A stretch of 64,000 nucleotides of DNA from Pedobacter westerhofensis (GCF_900182595.1 NZ_FXTN01000008.1:186001-250000); one strand, 5' to 3'. Counted from the first letter of the stretch, positions 36,263-46,113 are shown. A program made the numbers and translations. Notes: a model not told the origin generated them from the letters alone.

Positions 36263-37078
36263 ATGGATGATTTAGTATCTATCATTATACCACTCTATAA
36301 ATCGGAACTATCTCCACTTGAAGAGATTTCAATCAGTCAATGTTTTAAAATATTGTCTTCTTACAAAATCATTGCTCTTAAACCCCAAAAATTAGAGATG
36401 GTTAATTATAAATTTCCTTTCAATGAAATAGTGAGTTTTGGGGACGAATATTTTGAAAGCATAGCAGGGTATAACAGGCTTATGCTTTCATCAGCTTTCT
36501 ATGAAAAATTCCTTAAATATAAGTTTATACTGATTTACCAGCCCGATGCTTTTGTTTTTAGGGATGATCTTGCTTACTGGTGTAATCAGGGCTATGATTA
36601 TATCGGGGCGCCCTGGCTAAGGTATACAGCTTATCCAGATGTTTTCAAAAAGATCAAAAATCATACACAGCGTTTTCTGCATACCAAATTGAACTTACAT
36701 CAACCTGATAATAACCTTCCCACTGAAATACAGCTTGAGAATCGCGTAGGTAATGGCGGATTTTCGTTAAGAAATACGAAACGCTTTTACGAAGTATGTA
36801 TCCGGAATAAAAAAATGATAGCGCATTATAACAGTCGAGCAGAGCATCAATTTAATGAAGATGTATTTTTCGGACTTGAAGCTAATAGAAAAAGAAAACA
36901 ATTAAACATACCCAATTACAAAAAAGCAATTTACTTTTCAATGAATGATCAGCTGGAATTTGCGTTCAAACTCACAGAGGGAAAGCTTCCATTTGGCTGC
37001 CATGCATGGAATTTGTATGTTGACTTCTGGGCGCCAGTAATGGCATCAGCGAGCGGTGTTGATATTAAGAATATTTAA
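36263..37078 (+). CDS. DUF5672 family protein, glycan cluster
   Basis: 271 residues resembling the DUF5672 family, which is found within glycosyltransferase loci: FILIYQPDAFVF, YDYIGAPWL, VGNGGFSLRN and NEDVFFGLEA. The layout (acidic D-A-F pocket, W near it, and a GNGGFSLR acceptor-like motif) suggests a GT-A glycosyltransferase, but activity is not shown for the family as far as I know. Its 3' end overlaps the convergent next gene by 14 nt. Confidence 0.8.
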   Translation: MDDLVSIIIPLYKSELSPLEEISISQCFKILSSYKIIALKPQKLEMVNYKFPFNEIVSFGDEYFESIAGYNRLMLSSAFYEKFLKYKFILIYQPDAFVFRDDLAYWCNQGYDYIGAPWLRYTAYPDVFKKIKNHTQRFLHTKLNLHQPDNNLPTEIQLENRVGNGGFSLRNTKRFYEVCIRNKKMIAHYNSRAEHQFNEDVFFGLEANRKRKQLNIPNYKKAIYFSMNDQLEFAFKLTEGKLPFGCHAWNLYVDFWAPVMASASGVDIKNI

Positions 37079-37937
37079 AAGAACTTCTAATTTCCTTCCA
37101 CAACCTGGATGTGAGTGGCTTCCGTTTTATCTTATCTTTTTCAGAGCGATTAATCATCCTTACCTCTTCAGAATTTAGAAGTTCGACTATGTTTTTTGCT
37201 TTGATCATTTTAAGTTTTGGCCACGCTCCAGAACCCAGGGGATGAAAATCCTGCAAGCTAAAAAAATTAAACTCGTCAACAGCATTCCATAAATTATAGT
37301 AACTATTTATATTAAAGTCATTTTTATGACTCCAGTTATGCAATTTCCAGTATATTTCCTCTGGTTCCCTTGCCCAGCTCTGATGTAACACAAGATCATC
37401 CCAGGATATATAGTTATTCCCCGAATTATGTTTAGCGTTGTCATATACAGGGAGATTCGTTGCAAAACATAACGTTTCAGAGGATTCAGCGATCAGTAAA
37501 TATCCGGATACTACCTTTTTAAATATTGTTGCAACCGGGCAAACAATTGTTGTCGGAACAGTCGGATGAAGTCTTCTTAACTTACTAGCAAATACTTCAA
37601 AATCAATAAAATACTCATCTGAATCGATCTGAAGATACCAGTCACAATCACCCATCCGCTGCGCGAGCATGTTGCGTTCCCTGGTGTCGCACTGCATGGG
37701 ACTGAGTCCGGGAATATAAAAACGGTCTTCATAAATTTTTATCTTATTTGCGTTGTCAACCAGTTTTATCCACTCCCAAAATGACTCGCGAATTAAAAAA
37801 TCCTTACCCGACCATGTTTTGCGATCAACATCGATAGCAAGAAAAATCTCGTCGACAAAATCATAAATTCTTAATAATGAAATTTTTACGTATTCATAAT
37901 CATATGAGATTAGATACCCCGCTTTTATAGTACTCAT
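37065..37937 (-). CDS. Putative glycosyltransferase (GT2-like)
   Basis: 290 residues. The key stretch is CDWYLQIDSDEYFIDFE, a GT-A style D-x-D metal site, preceded by YDFVDEIFLAIDVDRKTWSG and a conserved NMLAQRM. The first-strand motif is degenerate compared with normal GT2 proteins, so it is a distant member. It overlaps the convergent DUF5672 gene by 14 nt. Confidence 0.7.
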   Translation of the reverse strand: MSTIKAGYLISYDYEYVKISLLRIYDFVDEIFLAIDVDRKTWSGKDFLIRESFWEWIKLVDNANKIKIYEDRFYIPGLSPMQCDTRERNMLAQRMGDCDWYLQIDSDEYFIDFEVFASKLRRLHPTVPTTIVCPVATIFKKVVSGYLLIAESSETLCFATNLPVYDNAKHNSGNNYISWDDLVLHQSWAREPEEIYWKLHNWSHKNDFNINSYYNLWNAVDEFNFFSLQDFHPLGSGAWPKLKMIKAKNIVELLNSEEVRMINRSEKDKIKRKPLTSRLWKEIRSSFKYS

Positions 37938-38048
37938 TTCTACTTTTTATAGTATATATTAAATCCACGAACAAACAGATCAGGTCGATCCGACAGTTAA
38001 ACGAAAATTTAAATTGAAATGCTACAGGTAAGGATTCTTTATGAAATC

Positions 38049-39149
38049 TTAATTACGAACGGAGCTTCCTATTGTCCAGCGCAACTTAGTCACTAATAAT
38101 CCTCTTACAATTAAGATGCTGATGAGGTATGTAACCCCAAACCTCAAAGCACTGTAAGCTATGGCACCTATTGCTGTCATACCTTCAGCATGCCAGTGAA
38201 ATGGACGGAATATAGCGTCTAAAAAATGAAGGATAATGATGGGATGAATGAGGTAGATACCAAACGTGGTATTTCTGGGCTGAAATATTCTATTGACAGA
38301 AGGAATTGAACCAACCTTGAGTAAGATAAGAAAAAATGATAGAGAATATAAAATATTGCTTACACGTAGTGTGTTATAAGCATCTTCCATCCCAATAGAT
38401 TTCAGGTAAATTATCTCAAGATCAGACATAATAAATAAAACGATTGTAATGCCTGTCAGCCAAATGAAGGATATCTTTTTGATAAAGTTAAAAAGTATTT
38501 CACTGTGCTTATTCATGTAAGCACCCAGCCATAGAAAGAAAACAAATCCGAATAGCGCTGTTGTATGCCTCGTTCTAATCCATCCATGGTATAAATTGAT
38601 GCTGTAAAACAGGGAAGTCAGCCCAAGTAACACACCGAATATCTTATTATAAATAAACCTTTTAAAAAGAAGTAAAATTCCGATGCAGATCAAAAAATTC
38701 AGTATAAACCAAAAACTGGTTTCTGTAATAATATAATAATAAGATGAGATCAGATAATCCGCAAAGGGAGAAGGCATATGTCGTTCTCCATTATACTTGA
38801 AATACGCAATAAAAAGTAAATTGATAATATCGATTAGTATCAAAACATTAATCCAAAATGCCCATGGACCAATCGTACTTTTAAATCTATTCTTCAAATA
38901 CTGCCATGGGGTATATTCTGTGAATTTGTGATTGATTAGGAATCCAGCTATAAGGAAAAACGCGACTGTGGCAAATTTAAAAAACTGAAGCACAGATGCT
39001 TGCAGCAAGCTGGTGTAAAAAGACACATAATTAGCACTTCCAAATACCTCCGTGTGTTCAAAGACTATCCCAATCATCGACAGACATCTTATGGTATCTA
39101 CAAAATCAAAGTTCTTCTTTATCTGTATAGCTGATTGTACTTCCTGCAT
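38049..39149 (-). CDS. Membrane acyltransferase (acyltransferase 3 family)
   Basis: 366 residues with about ten transmembrane helices. The family active-site histidine appears in FVDTIRCLSMIGIVFEHTEVF, after which an R/K-rich loop and repeated hydrophobic segments follow. Acyltransferase 3 (OafA/NolL-like) proteins O-acetylate or succinylate sugars on surface polysaccharides. The ATG at 39149 is taken as the start; the codon before it is a TTG. Position fits modification of the glycan made by the neighbouring transferases. Confidence 0.85.
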   Translation of the reverse strand: MQEVQSAIQIKKNFDFVDTIRCLSMIGIVFEHTEVFGSANYVSFYTSLLQASVLQFFKFATVAFFLIAGFLINHKFTEYTPWQYLKNRFKSTIGPWAFWINVLILIDIINLLFIAYFKYNGERHMPSPFADYLISSYYYIITETSFWFILNFLICIGILLLFKRFIYNKIFGVLLGLTSLFYSINLYHGWIRTRHTTALFGFVFFLWLGAYMNKHSEILFNFIKKISFIWLTGITIVLFIMSDLEIIYLKSIGMEDAYNTLRVSNILYSLSFFLILLKVGSIPSVNRIFQPRNTTFGIYLIHPIIILHFLDAIFRPFHWHAEGMTAIGAIAYSALRFGVTYLISILIVRGLLVTKLRWTIGSSVRN

Positions 39150-39496
39150 CAATTAATTGTATTAGACAATAAAATGATGCAATTTTAATGAAAAAATTCG
39201 CCAAATAACATATTTTAACAGTTATTACTATTAAAAGAGGCCATATACTCTATCACTTATTGACGTTAGAAGAGAGTATTTTGAAAGAAAATATCAATAT
39301 GATAAATGTCAAGGCTGTAAAAGCCATTTTTAGCATTTTATTTTCGATTAGAAAATATTCAATGGATACATAAGCTTTGTACCTGGTATATAAGAAGCAA
39401 AAGTTTTACCATATTCAAATATTAACCCCACTTGTTAGTATCTCTAAAAATAAAAACCGCGCTGTTATAATAAATTAGCAGCGCGGTTAATAATTT
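39150..39496. other. AT-rich intergenic stretch without a gene
   Basis: About 350 nt, strongly A/T-rich. The right part holds the terminator at 39452-39490; the left part should hold the acyltransferase promoter, but no exact TANNTTTG box was found. No open frame of interest and no RNA gene was recognised. Confidence 0.6.
39452..39490 (-). terminator. Intrinsic terminator of the crystallin-like gene
   Basis: On the minus strand a 10-bp GC-rich stem (AACCGCGCTG / CAGCGCGGTT) is followed by a T run, just after the stop at 39497. Confidence 0.85.
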
Positions 39497-39910
39497 TTAT
39501 TCGATTCTAATAAAGGAGACCTTACCATCAAGTTCACGGTCATTGCCAAAGGGACGATAATCAACCTTTAAGTTTCCATCCTCCCAACTGCCTTCAAATC
39601 CGCCTAATGTAAATTGGCCAGAGCTCTTCACGGTAATAACAGTATACGCATGTCCCGAACTACCAGTGTTGTCATTAAATACTGAAATAACTGCACCAAC
39701 TCTAACATTAACCAGCACCACTGATCTTATCTCATCATTTCCCCCTACTTGAGTTAAATCATAAGTGGCTGGAGAATCGGTGAGCTGTTTAATGGTCTTA
39801 CCAGTTCCCTCATTATTTTCTCTAAAAATAACTAAACCAGATTGAGCTTTTGCACTACTTCCTACAACGAATACCGTGAGAAAGATAAAAATTTTAAATA
39901 ATGTTTTCAT
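39497..39910 (-). CDS. Small secreted beta-sheet protein, possibly beta/gamma-crystallin-like
   Basis: 137 residues with a signal peptide (ending near AKAQ). The mature 115 residues alternate hydrophobic and polar positions as in an all-beta fold. Segments like LVIFRENNEGTGKT and IRSVVLVNVRVGAVISVFNDNTGSS resemble beta/gamma-crystallin Greek-key motifs (aromatic, then N/D-rich loop, then S/G), which bind calcium in microbial relatives. The match is weak and by eye only. Single-gene unit in A/T-rich DNA with a strong terminator. Confidence 0.55.
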   Translation of the reverse strand: MKTLFKIFIFLTVFVVGSSAKAQSGLVIFRENNEGTGKTIKQLTDSPATYDLTQVGGNDEIRSVVLVNVRVGAVISVFNDNTGSSGHAYTVITVKSSGQFTLGGFEGSWEDGNLKVDYRPFGNDRELDGKVSFIRIE

Positions 39911-40183
39911 AGTTAATTGAATTAATTTTAATAAATATAAATCTATTTAATTAAGTTATAATAACTTAAATGTAAACGATTAGTTACCAAGAAAATTGAT
40001 GAGAATTTATTATAAAGATAATTATTATCAATTGATACTTTAAGTATCATTAACATATAATTTTCCAGTCTAAATTTATGTAGTGTGAAATTTGAAATAG
40101 TTATATTCCTATTTATAATAAAATATAACTAAGATAAAACCCTTAAAGATTATCATTAGTTTACTCATAATAAGTTTTGCTTA

Positions 40184-41161
40184 TTAATGCTGAATGATCA
40201 GTTTCTTTGAGAACCTGAGTCCCAGCAATTCATAATATAAGATATAAATTCCGGCAGCGTACTGAGAGGTAGAAATTTGCTCTTCCTGATATCCGGCATT
40301 CCTGTAGTCATCAAAGATAACTCCCATATTTTGTCCAGAACTGCTGTACATTGTAATTTTTATCCTAGCAGCAGAAGTTAATGTAAACCCAATTTTTGTG
40401 TAGGTATTAGCAGGGTTAGGATAATTTTGTACTACGCCGACGGATTGAAAATTCTGTGCAATTTCCTGGTTGATTGCATCAAACCAAACCAAGCCAAGCA
40501 CCTCATATCCTCTGGCATTGGGATGGACAAAGTCTGAATACAGAGAGGGGTCTTTCCCCATCGTGGAATTGAAATCAGCAATTCTGGAACTGCTTTCAAC
40601 AGCAAGATTTCTGTAAGCATTATTAATCTGATCAACGATCCGGTTTCTCCTTCTGGCCAGAACGCGTTCTGCCGGTGTTCCCCGATCTTCAACAAAATAT
40701 TGTATTGTACCAATAATCACGGGGAGATTCTTTGCTTTGGCCTTTCCAATCAAAACCCGCATGTTGTTGACTGCATCAATGACCCTTAATTGATTATCAG
40801 CTATCCTGATCGCATCATTGGCTCCCATCAGGATTAAAAAGAAATCAGCCGGGTTAGCTAAAGCCGCATCAATACGCAGCAATCCTTGACCGGTTGTCTC
40901 GCCTCCTACACCAAAATTGAAGATATTAACAGGTTTGGTCATGTAACAATTCTCCAGATAAGCTTGTAAAGGTTTTTGAAAACTCAGAGGCTTAGGAGTG
41001 CCCTCTACGGTACTTGCACCGAAGGTGATGATGCGAATGCTATCCTTACTATAAAATTGAGCCTGAGGCCCACAAACGGGAAACCTGGCTTGTGCATACA
41101 AACTTGTATGCATAAAAAAAAACCCTGCCAGAATTAAAAACCTTGTGGTCAAAAATTTCAT
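40184..41161 (-). CDS. SGNH/GDSL hydrolase with type IX secretion sorting domain
   Basis: 325 residues. After a signal peptide comes an SGNH esterase domain: block I is TFGASTVEG (Ser in GAS), block II FGVGGETTGQG, block III LMGANDAIR and block V SDFVHPNARGY with the Asp-x-x-His dyad. From about residue 245 a T9SS type A C-terminal domain follows (VVQNYPNPANTYTKIGF to GIYILYYELLGLRFSKKLII). The protein is thus sent to the cell surface or medium by the type IX system, probably to deacetylate a polysaccharide. Confidence 0.9.
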   Translation of the reverse strand: MKFLTTRFLILAGFFFMHTSLYAQARFPVCGPQAQFYSKDSIRIITFGASTVEGTPKPLSFQKPLQAYLENCYMTKPVNIFNFGVGGETTGQGLLRIDAALANPADFFLILMGANDAIRIADNQLRVIDAVNNMRVLIGKAKAKNLPVIIGTIQYFVEDRGTPAERVLARRRNRIVDQINNAYRNLAVESSSRIADFNSTMGKDPSLYSDFVHPNARGYEVLGLVWFDAINQEIAQNFQSVGVVQNYPNPANTYTKIGFTLTSAARIKITMYSSSGQNMGVIFDDYRNAGYQEEQISTSQYAAGIYILYYELLGLRFSKKLIIQH

Positions 41162-41190
41162 GGCAGGGTGTATTATAATATTTATTAAAC

Positions 41191-44100
41191 TTAGAGTTTT
41201 CTTTTTACCTCTACTTGCTCGTAAGCTTCAACGATATCGCCAACTTCAATGTTGTTGAAATTCTGAATATTCAAACCACATTCGTAACCTCTGGCTACTT
41301 CTTTAACATCATCTTTATAACGTTTCAGCGAAGCCAGTTCACCTGTATAAACTACAACCCCATCTCTAACGATACGGATCTTGCTGTTACGTGTGATTGT
41401 TCCATCCAGTACCATACAACCTGCAATGGTACCAACTTTGGTGATTTTAAAGGTATCCCTGATCTCAACGTTAGCCGTAATTTTCTCCTGGAATTCAGGA
41501 GCAAGCATACCTTCCATCGCCGCCTTGATCTCATTGATCGCATCGTAGATGATAGAATACAGACGGATATCGATTTGTTCAGCCTCAGCAAGTTTCCTTG
41601 CACCTGAAGACGGACGAACCTGGAATCCGATAATGATCGCATCAGAAGCAGATGCCAGCAATACATCAGATTCAGATATCTGACCCACCGCTTTACTAAT
41701 GATATTGATTTGTATCTCCTCAGTTGAAAGTTTCAGCAGTGAATCCGCTAATGCTTCAATCGAACCATCTACGTCACCTTTAACAATCAGGTTAAGTTCT
41801 TTAAAGTTACCGATCGCTAAACGACGGCCAATCTCATCAAGTGTGATATGTTTCTGTGTTCTCAAGCCCTGTTCGCGCATCAATTGTAAACGTTTGTTTG
41901 CAATCTCTCTCGCTTCAGATTCATTTTCTACCGCATTGAATTTATCACCTGCGGTTGGAGCACCCTGCATACCCAATACCTGTACCGGTACTGAAGGACC
42001 TGCCTGGTCTACCTTTTGGCCACGTTCGTTAAACAGTGCTTTTACACGACCGCTATAACTACCCGCAAGAATCGGATCACCAACTTTTAATGTACCTGCC
42101 TGTACCAGAACTGTAGTTACGATACCACGGCCCTTATCAAGAGTAGCTTCAATTACACTACCTGTTGCACGTTTATCAGGATTCGCTGTTAATTCTAACA
42201 GTTCAGCTTCTAACAATACTTTATCTAACAGGGCATCTACGTTCAATCCGCTCTTACCAGAAATTTCCTGCGACTGGAACTTACCGCCCCAATCTTCAAC
42301 AAGAATATTCATGATTGATAACTGCTCACGGATCTTATCAGAATTCGCTCCTGGTTTGTCAATTTTTGTAAAGGCAAACACTAGAGGAACACCAGCTGCC
42401 TGAGCATGGCTGATTGCCTCTTTTGTTTGTGGCATCACAGCGTCGTCTGCAGCAATAACGATAATTGCAATATCTGCAACCTTCGCACCACGTGCACGCA
42501 TCGCCGTAAAGGCTTCGTGACCCGGTGTATCAAGGAAAGTAACTTTTTTCCCTGTTGGCGTGGTTACCATATAGGCACCAATATGCTGGGTAATACCCCC
42601 GGCTTCACCAGCTACAACGTTTGCTTTCCTGATATAATCCAGCAATGAGGTCTTACCATGATCTACGTGACCCATGATCGTAACTACCGGTGCTCTTGGG
42701 ATTAAATCTTCCGGCTCGTCCGCTTCTTCAATAATACTGTCACCTTCATCATCAGGTTTCACGAATTGAATTTCGTAACCAAATTCATCAGCAACAATAG
42801 TTAAAGTTTCTGCATCTAAACGCTGATTAATGGATACAAACATACCCAAGCTCATACATGTACCTATAATTTTAGTTACCGGTACATCCATCATACTTGC
42901 TAATTCATTAGCCGTAACAAATTCTGTTACTTTTAATACTTTGGACTGAGATTCCAGCTCCATTGCTGCTTCTTCAGCAGAAAGGGCTACATCATCACGT
43001 TTACCACGGCGCAATTTCGCACGTTGTGCAAACTTACCTGATTTACCAGCTCCGCTTAAACGTGCAAGCGTAGCTTTAATCTGGTCTTGTATTTCTTTTT
43101 CCGTAGGTTCTTCTTTAGGCCCGCCGGTTGTACCAGGCTTGCTGTTTCTAAAGTTAGGCCTGTTGGCTGTATTATTTGTGTTGTTCCTGAAATCAGGTCT
43201 GTTGGTAAATGTTGGTGCTCCGGCAGGTCTTGCAGGCGTAGCCGGCGTAGTACTCCCTCCAGCACCTTGCTGTCCGGCAGGGGCCTGATGACCTCCGGCT
43301 TGCGGATGTTGTCCAGGTGCTCCCGGAGTCTTTTTACGCTTGCGTTTTCTTTTCGCATCATTACTTTCAGCTGAAGAAGCCACAGGCTGTGATTTCCGCT
43401 CAGGTGTTGTAGGCAAGACAATTTTCCCAATGATATTTGGTCCGGAAAGTTTCACCGAACGCGCTTTGATCACCTCAACTTCGTCAGGCTTATCAGGTTT
43501 TGGTGCTACTACATCTTTAACCGGTTCTGCTTTAACAACTGGTGATTCCACAGGTATAGGTTTTTCTTCTATTTTTACTTCTTCCGCTGGTTTAACCACT
43601 TCAGCTTTAACTTCAGCAGGCTGTTCAACTGGTTTCTCAACCGGTTTAACTTCCTCCTGAACTGCTTTCGGGGCTTCCGGAATAACTTCTACAGGTTTTT
43701 CTGCCGGAATAGACGCAGCAGCAGGAGCAGCCGGTTCTTCAGTTTTAGCAACTTCAGGCGCCGGAACTTCTTCTTTCTTAGCAGGACGTGTTTTCGAGTT
43801 TAAATCGTCAAGGTTGATTTTACCTACGATTTTAACACCTTTCAATGTTCCTTCTTCAACCTTTTCAGGTTCCTTCTCTGCCGCAACTTCTTTAAGGGGT
43901 TGTGCAGGCACTTCTTCCTTGTGTTTCTCAACAGGAGGTGTATAGGAATGAAGGTTCTTGATTAAGATCCCTTCGTTTTCAAATTCAACATTCTTTCTGG
44001 GTGCTTCAGCAACTTTTTCAGTTACTTCAGGCTCATCACGACGAATTTTACCAATGACAATTTGATTGGCTTCTTCCTTTACGATTTTATCACCCTGAAA

Positions 44101-44259
44101 CTCCTTCAATAATGCATTATACATATCTCGGGAGAGTTTGGTAGTGGGTTTATTCTCAACAGAAAAGCCTTTCTTTTCTAAAAACTCAACGGCCGTAGCT
44201 ATCCCTACGTTAAGTTCCTTAACTGCTTTGAATAAAATTATTGGTTTGTCGTCTGACAT
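41191..44259 (-). CDS. infB: Translation initiation factor IF-2
   Basis: GTPase that brings initiator tRNA to the 30S subunit; 1022 residues, long because of a Lys/Pro/Glu-rich linker (about 100-430) after an IF2N helix domain (GIATAVEFLEKKGFSVE). G-domain motifs: G1 GHVDHGKTS, G3 DTPGHE, G4 FTKIDKP (Thr replaces the usual Asn of NKxD), then the beta-barrel and C-terminal fMet-tRNA-binding domains. Last gene of rimP-nusA-infB, 151 nt after nusA, with a possible own promoter box. Confidence 0.97.
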   Translation of the reverse strand: MSDDKPIILFKAVKELNVGIATAVEFLEKKGFSVENKPTTKLSRDMYNALLKEFQGDKIVKEEANQIVIGKIRRDEPEVTEKVAEAPRKNVEFENEGILIKNLHSYTPPVEKHKEEVPAQPLKEVAAEKEPEKVEEGTLKGVKIVGKINLDDLNSKTRPAKKEEVPAPEVAKTEEPAAPAAASIPAEKPVEVIPEAPKAVQEEVKPVEKPVEQPAEVKAEVVKPAEEVKIEEKPIPVESPVVKAEPVKDVVAPKPDKPDEVEVIKARSVKLSGPNIIGKIVLPTTPERKSQPVASSAESNDAKRKRKRKKTPGAPGQHPQAGGHQAPAGQQGAGGSTTPATPARPAGAPTFTNRPDFRNNTNNTANRPNFRNSKPGTTGGPKEEPTEKEIQDQIKATLARLSGAGKSGKFAQRAKLRRGKRDDVALSAEEAAMELESQSKVLKVTEFVTANELASMMDVPVTKIIGTCMSLGMFVSINQRLDAETLTIVADEFGYEIQFVKPDDEGDSIIEEADEPEDLIPRAPVVTIMGHVDHGKTSLLDYIRKANVVAGEAGGITQHIGAYMVTTPTGKKVTFLDTPGHEAFTAMRARGAKVADIAIIVIAADDAVMPQTKEAISHAQAAGVPLVFAFTKIDKPGANSDKIREQLSIMNILVEDWGGKFQSQEISGKSGLNVDALLDKVLLEAELLELTANPDKRATGSVIEATLDKGRGIVTTVLVQAGTLKVGDPILAGSYSGRVKALFNERGQKVDQAGPSVPVQVLGMQGAPTAGDKFNAVENESEAREIANKRLQLMREQGLRTQKHITLDEIGRRLAIGNFKELNLIVKGDVDGSIEALADSLLKLSTEEIQINIISKAVGQISESDVLLASASDAIIIGFQVRPSSGARKLAEAEQIDIRLYSIIYDAINEIKAAMEGMLAPEFQEKITANVEIRDTFKITKVGTIAGCMVLDGTITRNSKIRIVRDGVVVYTGELASLKRYKDDVKEVARGYECGLNIQNFNNIEVGDIVEAYEQVEVKRKL

Positions 44260-44288
44260 TGATCTCCTATTTTTACTTAATTCTTATA

Positions 44289-44296
44289 CAAAAGTA
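44289..44296 (-). promoter_or_regulatory. -7 promoter box before infB
   Basis: TACTTTTG on the minus strand (exact consensus) 29 nt before the infB ATG, inside the nusA-infB gap. The -33 spacing is poor, so an internal promoter is only possible. Confidence 0.4.
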
Positions 44297-44410
44297 ACGT
44301 TTATTCTTGTTTTTTCATCAGTACAAATTGTTTTTTATCAGTATGAAGATCGCAAATTCCATGCAATCTTCATCCGTATGTATTTGTTTTTTAATTGATC
44401 AAGTTAACGC

Positions 44411-45646
44411 TTACTCAAATTCTGACTGAAGGATACTGATGACTTCTTTAATCGTCTCTTCTTCCAGGTCAGTTCTTTTTACTAATTCATCTACTGATAA
44501 AGCCAGTACACTTCTTGCAGTATCACAACCAATTGCTTTCAATTCGTCGATGATCCAGCTATCGATTTCATCTGAGAATTCTTCGATATCCACATCCTCA
44601 TCTTCTTCACCAGCTTCACGGTACACATCAATCTCATAACCAGTTAATTTACCGGCAAGTTTGATATTGTGTCCGCCACGGCCAATTGCAAGTGAAACCT
44701 GATCAGGTTTCAGATAAACTGAAGCATGTTTAGTAACATCATCAAGCTTAATCGAAGTGATCTTGGCAGGACTTAAAGCCCTGGTAATATACAATGATAT
44801 GTTATTGGTGAAATTGATTACATCAATGTTCTCATTTTTCAGTTCTCTCACGATTCCATGGATACGTGATCCTTTCATACCTACACAGGCGCCTACAGGA
44901 TCAATCCTGTCATCGTAAGACTCTACGGCAACCTTTGCACGCTCGCCAGGTTCACGAACAATCTTTTTAATGGTGATTAAACCGTCAAAAATCTCAGGAA
45001 CTTCAATTTCGAACAAACGCTGCAGGAATTCAGGAGCGATCCTTGAAATAATGATCTTAGGTGTACTGTTCATCATATCCACCTTTAAAATCACCGCACG
45101 TACGGTATCGCCTTTTTTGAAATAATCAGCAGGTATCTGTTCTGTCTTAGGCATCATCAACTCATTGCCTTCGTCATCGAGTACCAGTGTTTCTTTTTTC
45201 CAGACCTGGTAAACTTCACCTGTTACGATCTCACCAACCCTGTCCTTATATTTCTTAAAGATTTCGTCTTTCTCTAATTCAAGCACTTTTGAAACAAGCG
45301 TCTGGCGGGCGGCTAAAATAGCCCTTCTTCCAAAACTCTCTAAAGTGATCTGCTCAATGTAGTCGTCTCCAACTTCCATATCTGCATCCAGTTGTTTCAC
45401 CTCTGCAAGTTCAATTTCCAGATCATCATCTTCAGAAAAGCCGTCTTCCATTACTTTTCTTGTACGCCAGATCTCCAAATCACCATTGTCAGGGTTTACA
45501 ATCACATCACAATTCTCATCAGTGCCATATTTCTTACGCAGCATACTGCGAAATACCTCTTCCAGCACACTGATTACCGTAGGACGGTCGATGTTCTTGA
45601 ATTCTTTGAATTCTTGAAATGAATCGATTAAATTAATATTGCTCAT
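44411..45646 (-). CDS. nusA: Transcription termination/antitermination factor NusA
   Basis: 411 residues: N-terminal RNA-polymerase-binding domain (residues 1-130, SMLRKKYG), S1 domain (GEIVTGEVYQVW), two KH domains (VGACVGMKGSRIHGIVREL and LAIGRGGHNIKLAGKLTGYEID) and an acidic tail. There is no second acidic repeat as in E. coli (495 residues), which is normal outside Proteobacteria. It begins 2 nt after the rimP stop, so the two are translationally close. Confidence 0.97.
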   Translation of the reverse strand: MSNINLIDSFQEFKEFKNIDRPTVISVLEEVFRSMLRKKYGTDENCDVIVNPDNGDLEIWRTRKVMEDGFSEDDDLEIELAEVKQLDADMEVGDDYIEQITLESFGRRAILAARQTLVSKVLELEKDEIFKKYKDRVGEIVTGEVYQVWKKETLVLDDEGNELMMPKTEQIPADYFKKGDTVRAVILKVDMMNSTPKIIISRIAPEFLQRLFEIEVPEIFDGLITIKKIVREPGERAKVAVESYDDRIDPVGACVGMKGSRIHGIVRELKNENIDVINFTNNISLYITRALSPAKITSIKLDDVTKHASVYLKPDQVSLAIGRGGHNIKLAGKLTGYEIDVYREAGEEDEDVDIEEFSDEIDSWIIDELKAIGCDTARSVLALSVDELVKRTDLEEETIKEVISILQSEFE

Positions 45647-45648
45647 TT

Positions 45649-46113
45649 TTATTTAAATGAAATTAAAACCTTTGTTTCTATTATCTTATCAAAGTCAATA
45701 CTGGTTTCAACCAGTTGTGCCTTTTTACCCTTTTCTTTCACTTTAGCTTCTATAATTATAGCGCTATCGTTCATTTCCAGCAATTTACCTTCCATGATTT
45801 CTCCACCTGTCAGTTTTACGCTCAAATCACGTCCAATATTCTTTTGATATTGTCGCTTTAGCTTTAAGGGTTCGCCAACACCAGGAGAAGATACCTCAAG
45901 GTTATAAGCTTTTTCTATTGTATTCTCTTCTTCCAGATGAAACCCAACATGTCTGCTGATTGCGGCACAATCCTGTATACTGATCCCTTCATCACCATCC
46001 ACATGAATTATTAGTTTGTTGTTCGGCAACATCTTTACCTCAACCAAAAATAACTCCGGTCTGTCCGAAATCTTTTCCTCTATTAATTCTATTACTCTCT
46101 TCTCTACTTGCAT
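45649..46113 (-). CDS. rimP: Ribosome maturation factor RimP
   Basis: 154 residues: N-terminal alpha/beta domain (LFLVEVKMLPNNKLIIHVDGDEGISIQDC, then YNLEVSSPGVGEPL) and a C-terminal Sm-like SH3 domain (GGEIMEGKLLEMNDSAIIIEA). RimP binds uS12 and helps 30S assembly. First gene of the rimP-nusA-infB operon; its 64-nt leader holds an attenuator-like hairpin. Confidence 0.95.
   Translation of the reverse strand: MQVEKRVIELIEEKISDRPELFLVEVKMLPNNKLIIHVDGDEGISIQDCAAISRHVGFHLEEENTIEKAYNLEVSSPGVGEPLKLKRQYQKNIGRDLSVKLTGGEIMEGKLLEMNDSAIIIEAKVKEKGKKAQLVETSIDFDKIIETKVLISFK

Noticed and set aside
41191..44259. Lys/Pro/Glu-rich repeats in IF-2 as a separate element
   Set aside because: This is the usual disordered linker of long IF-2 proteins.
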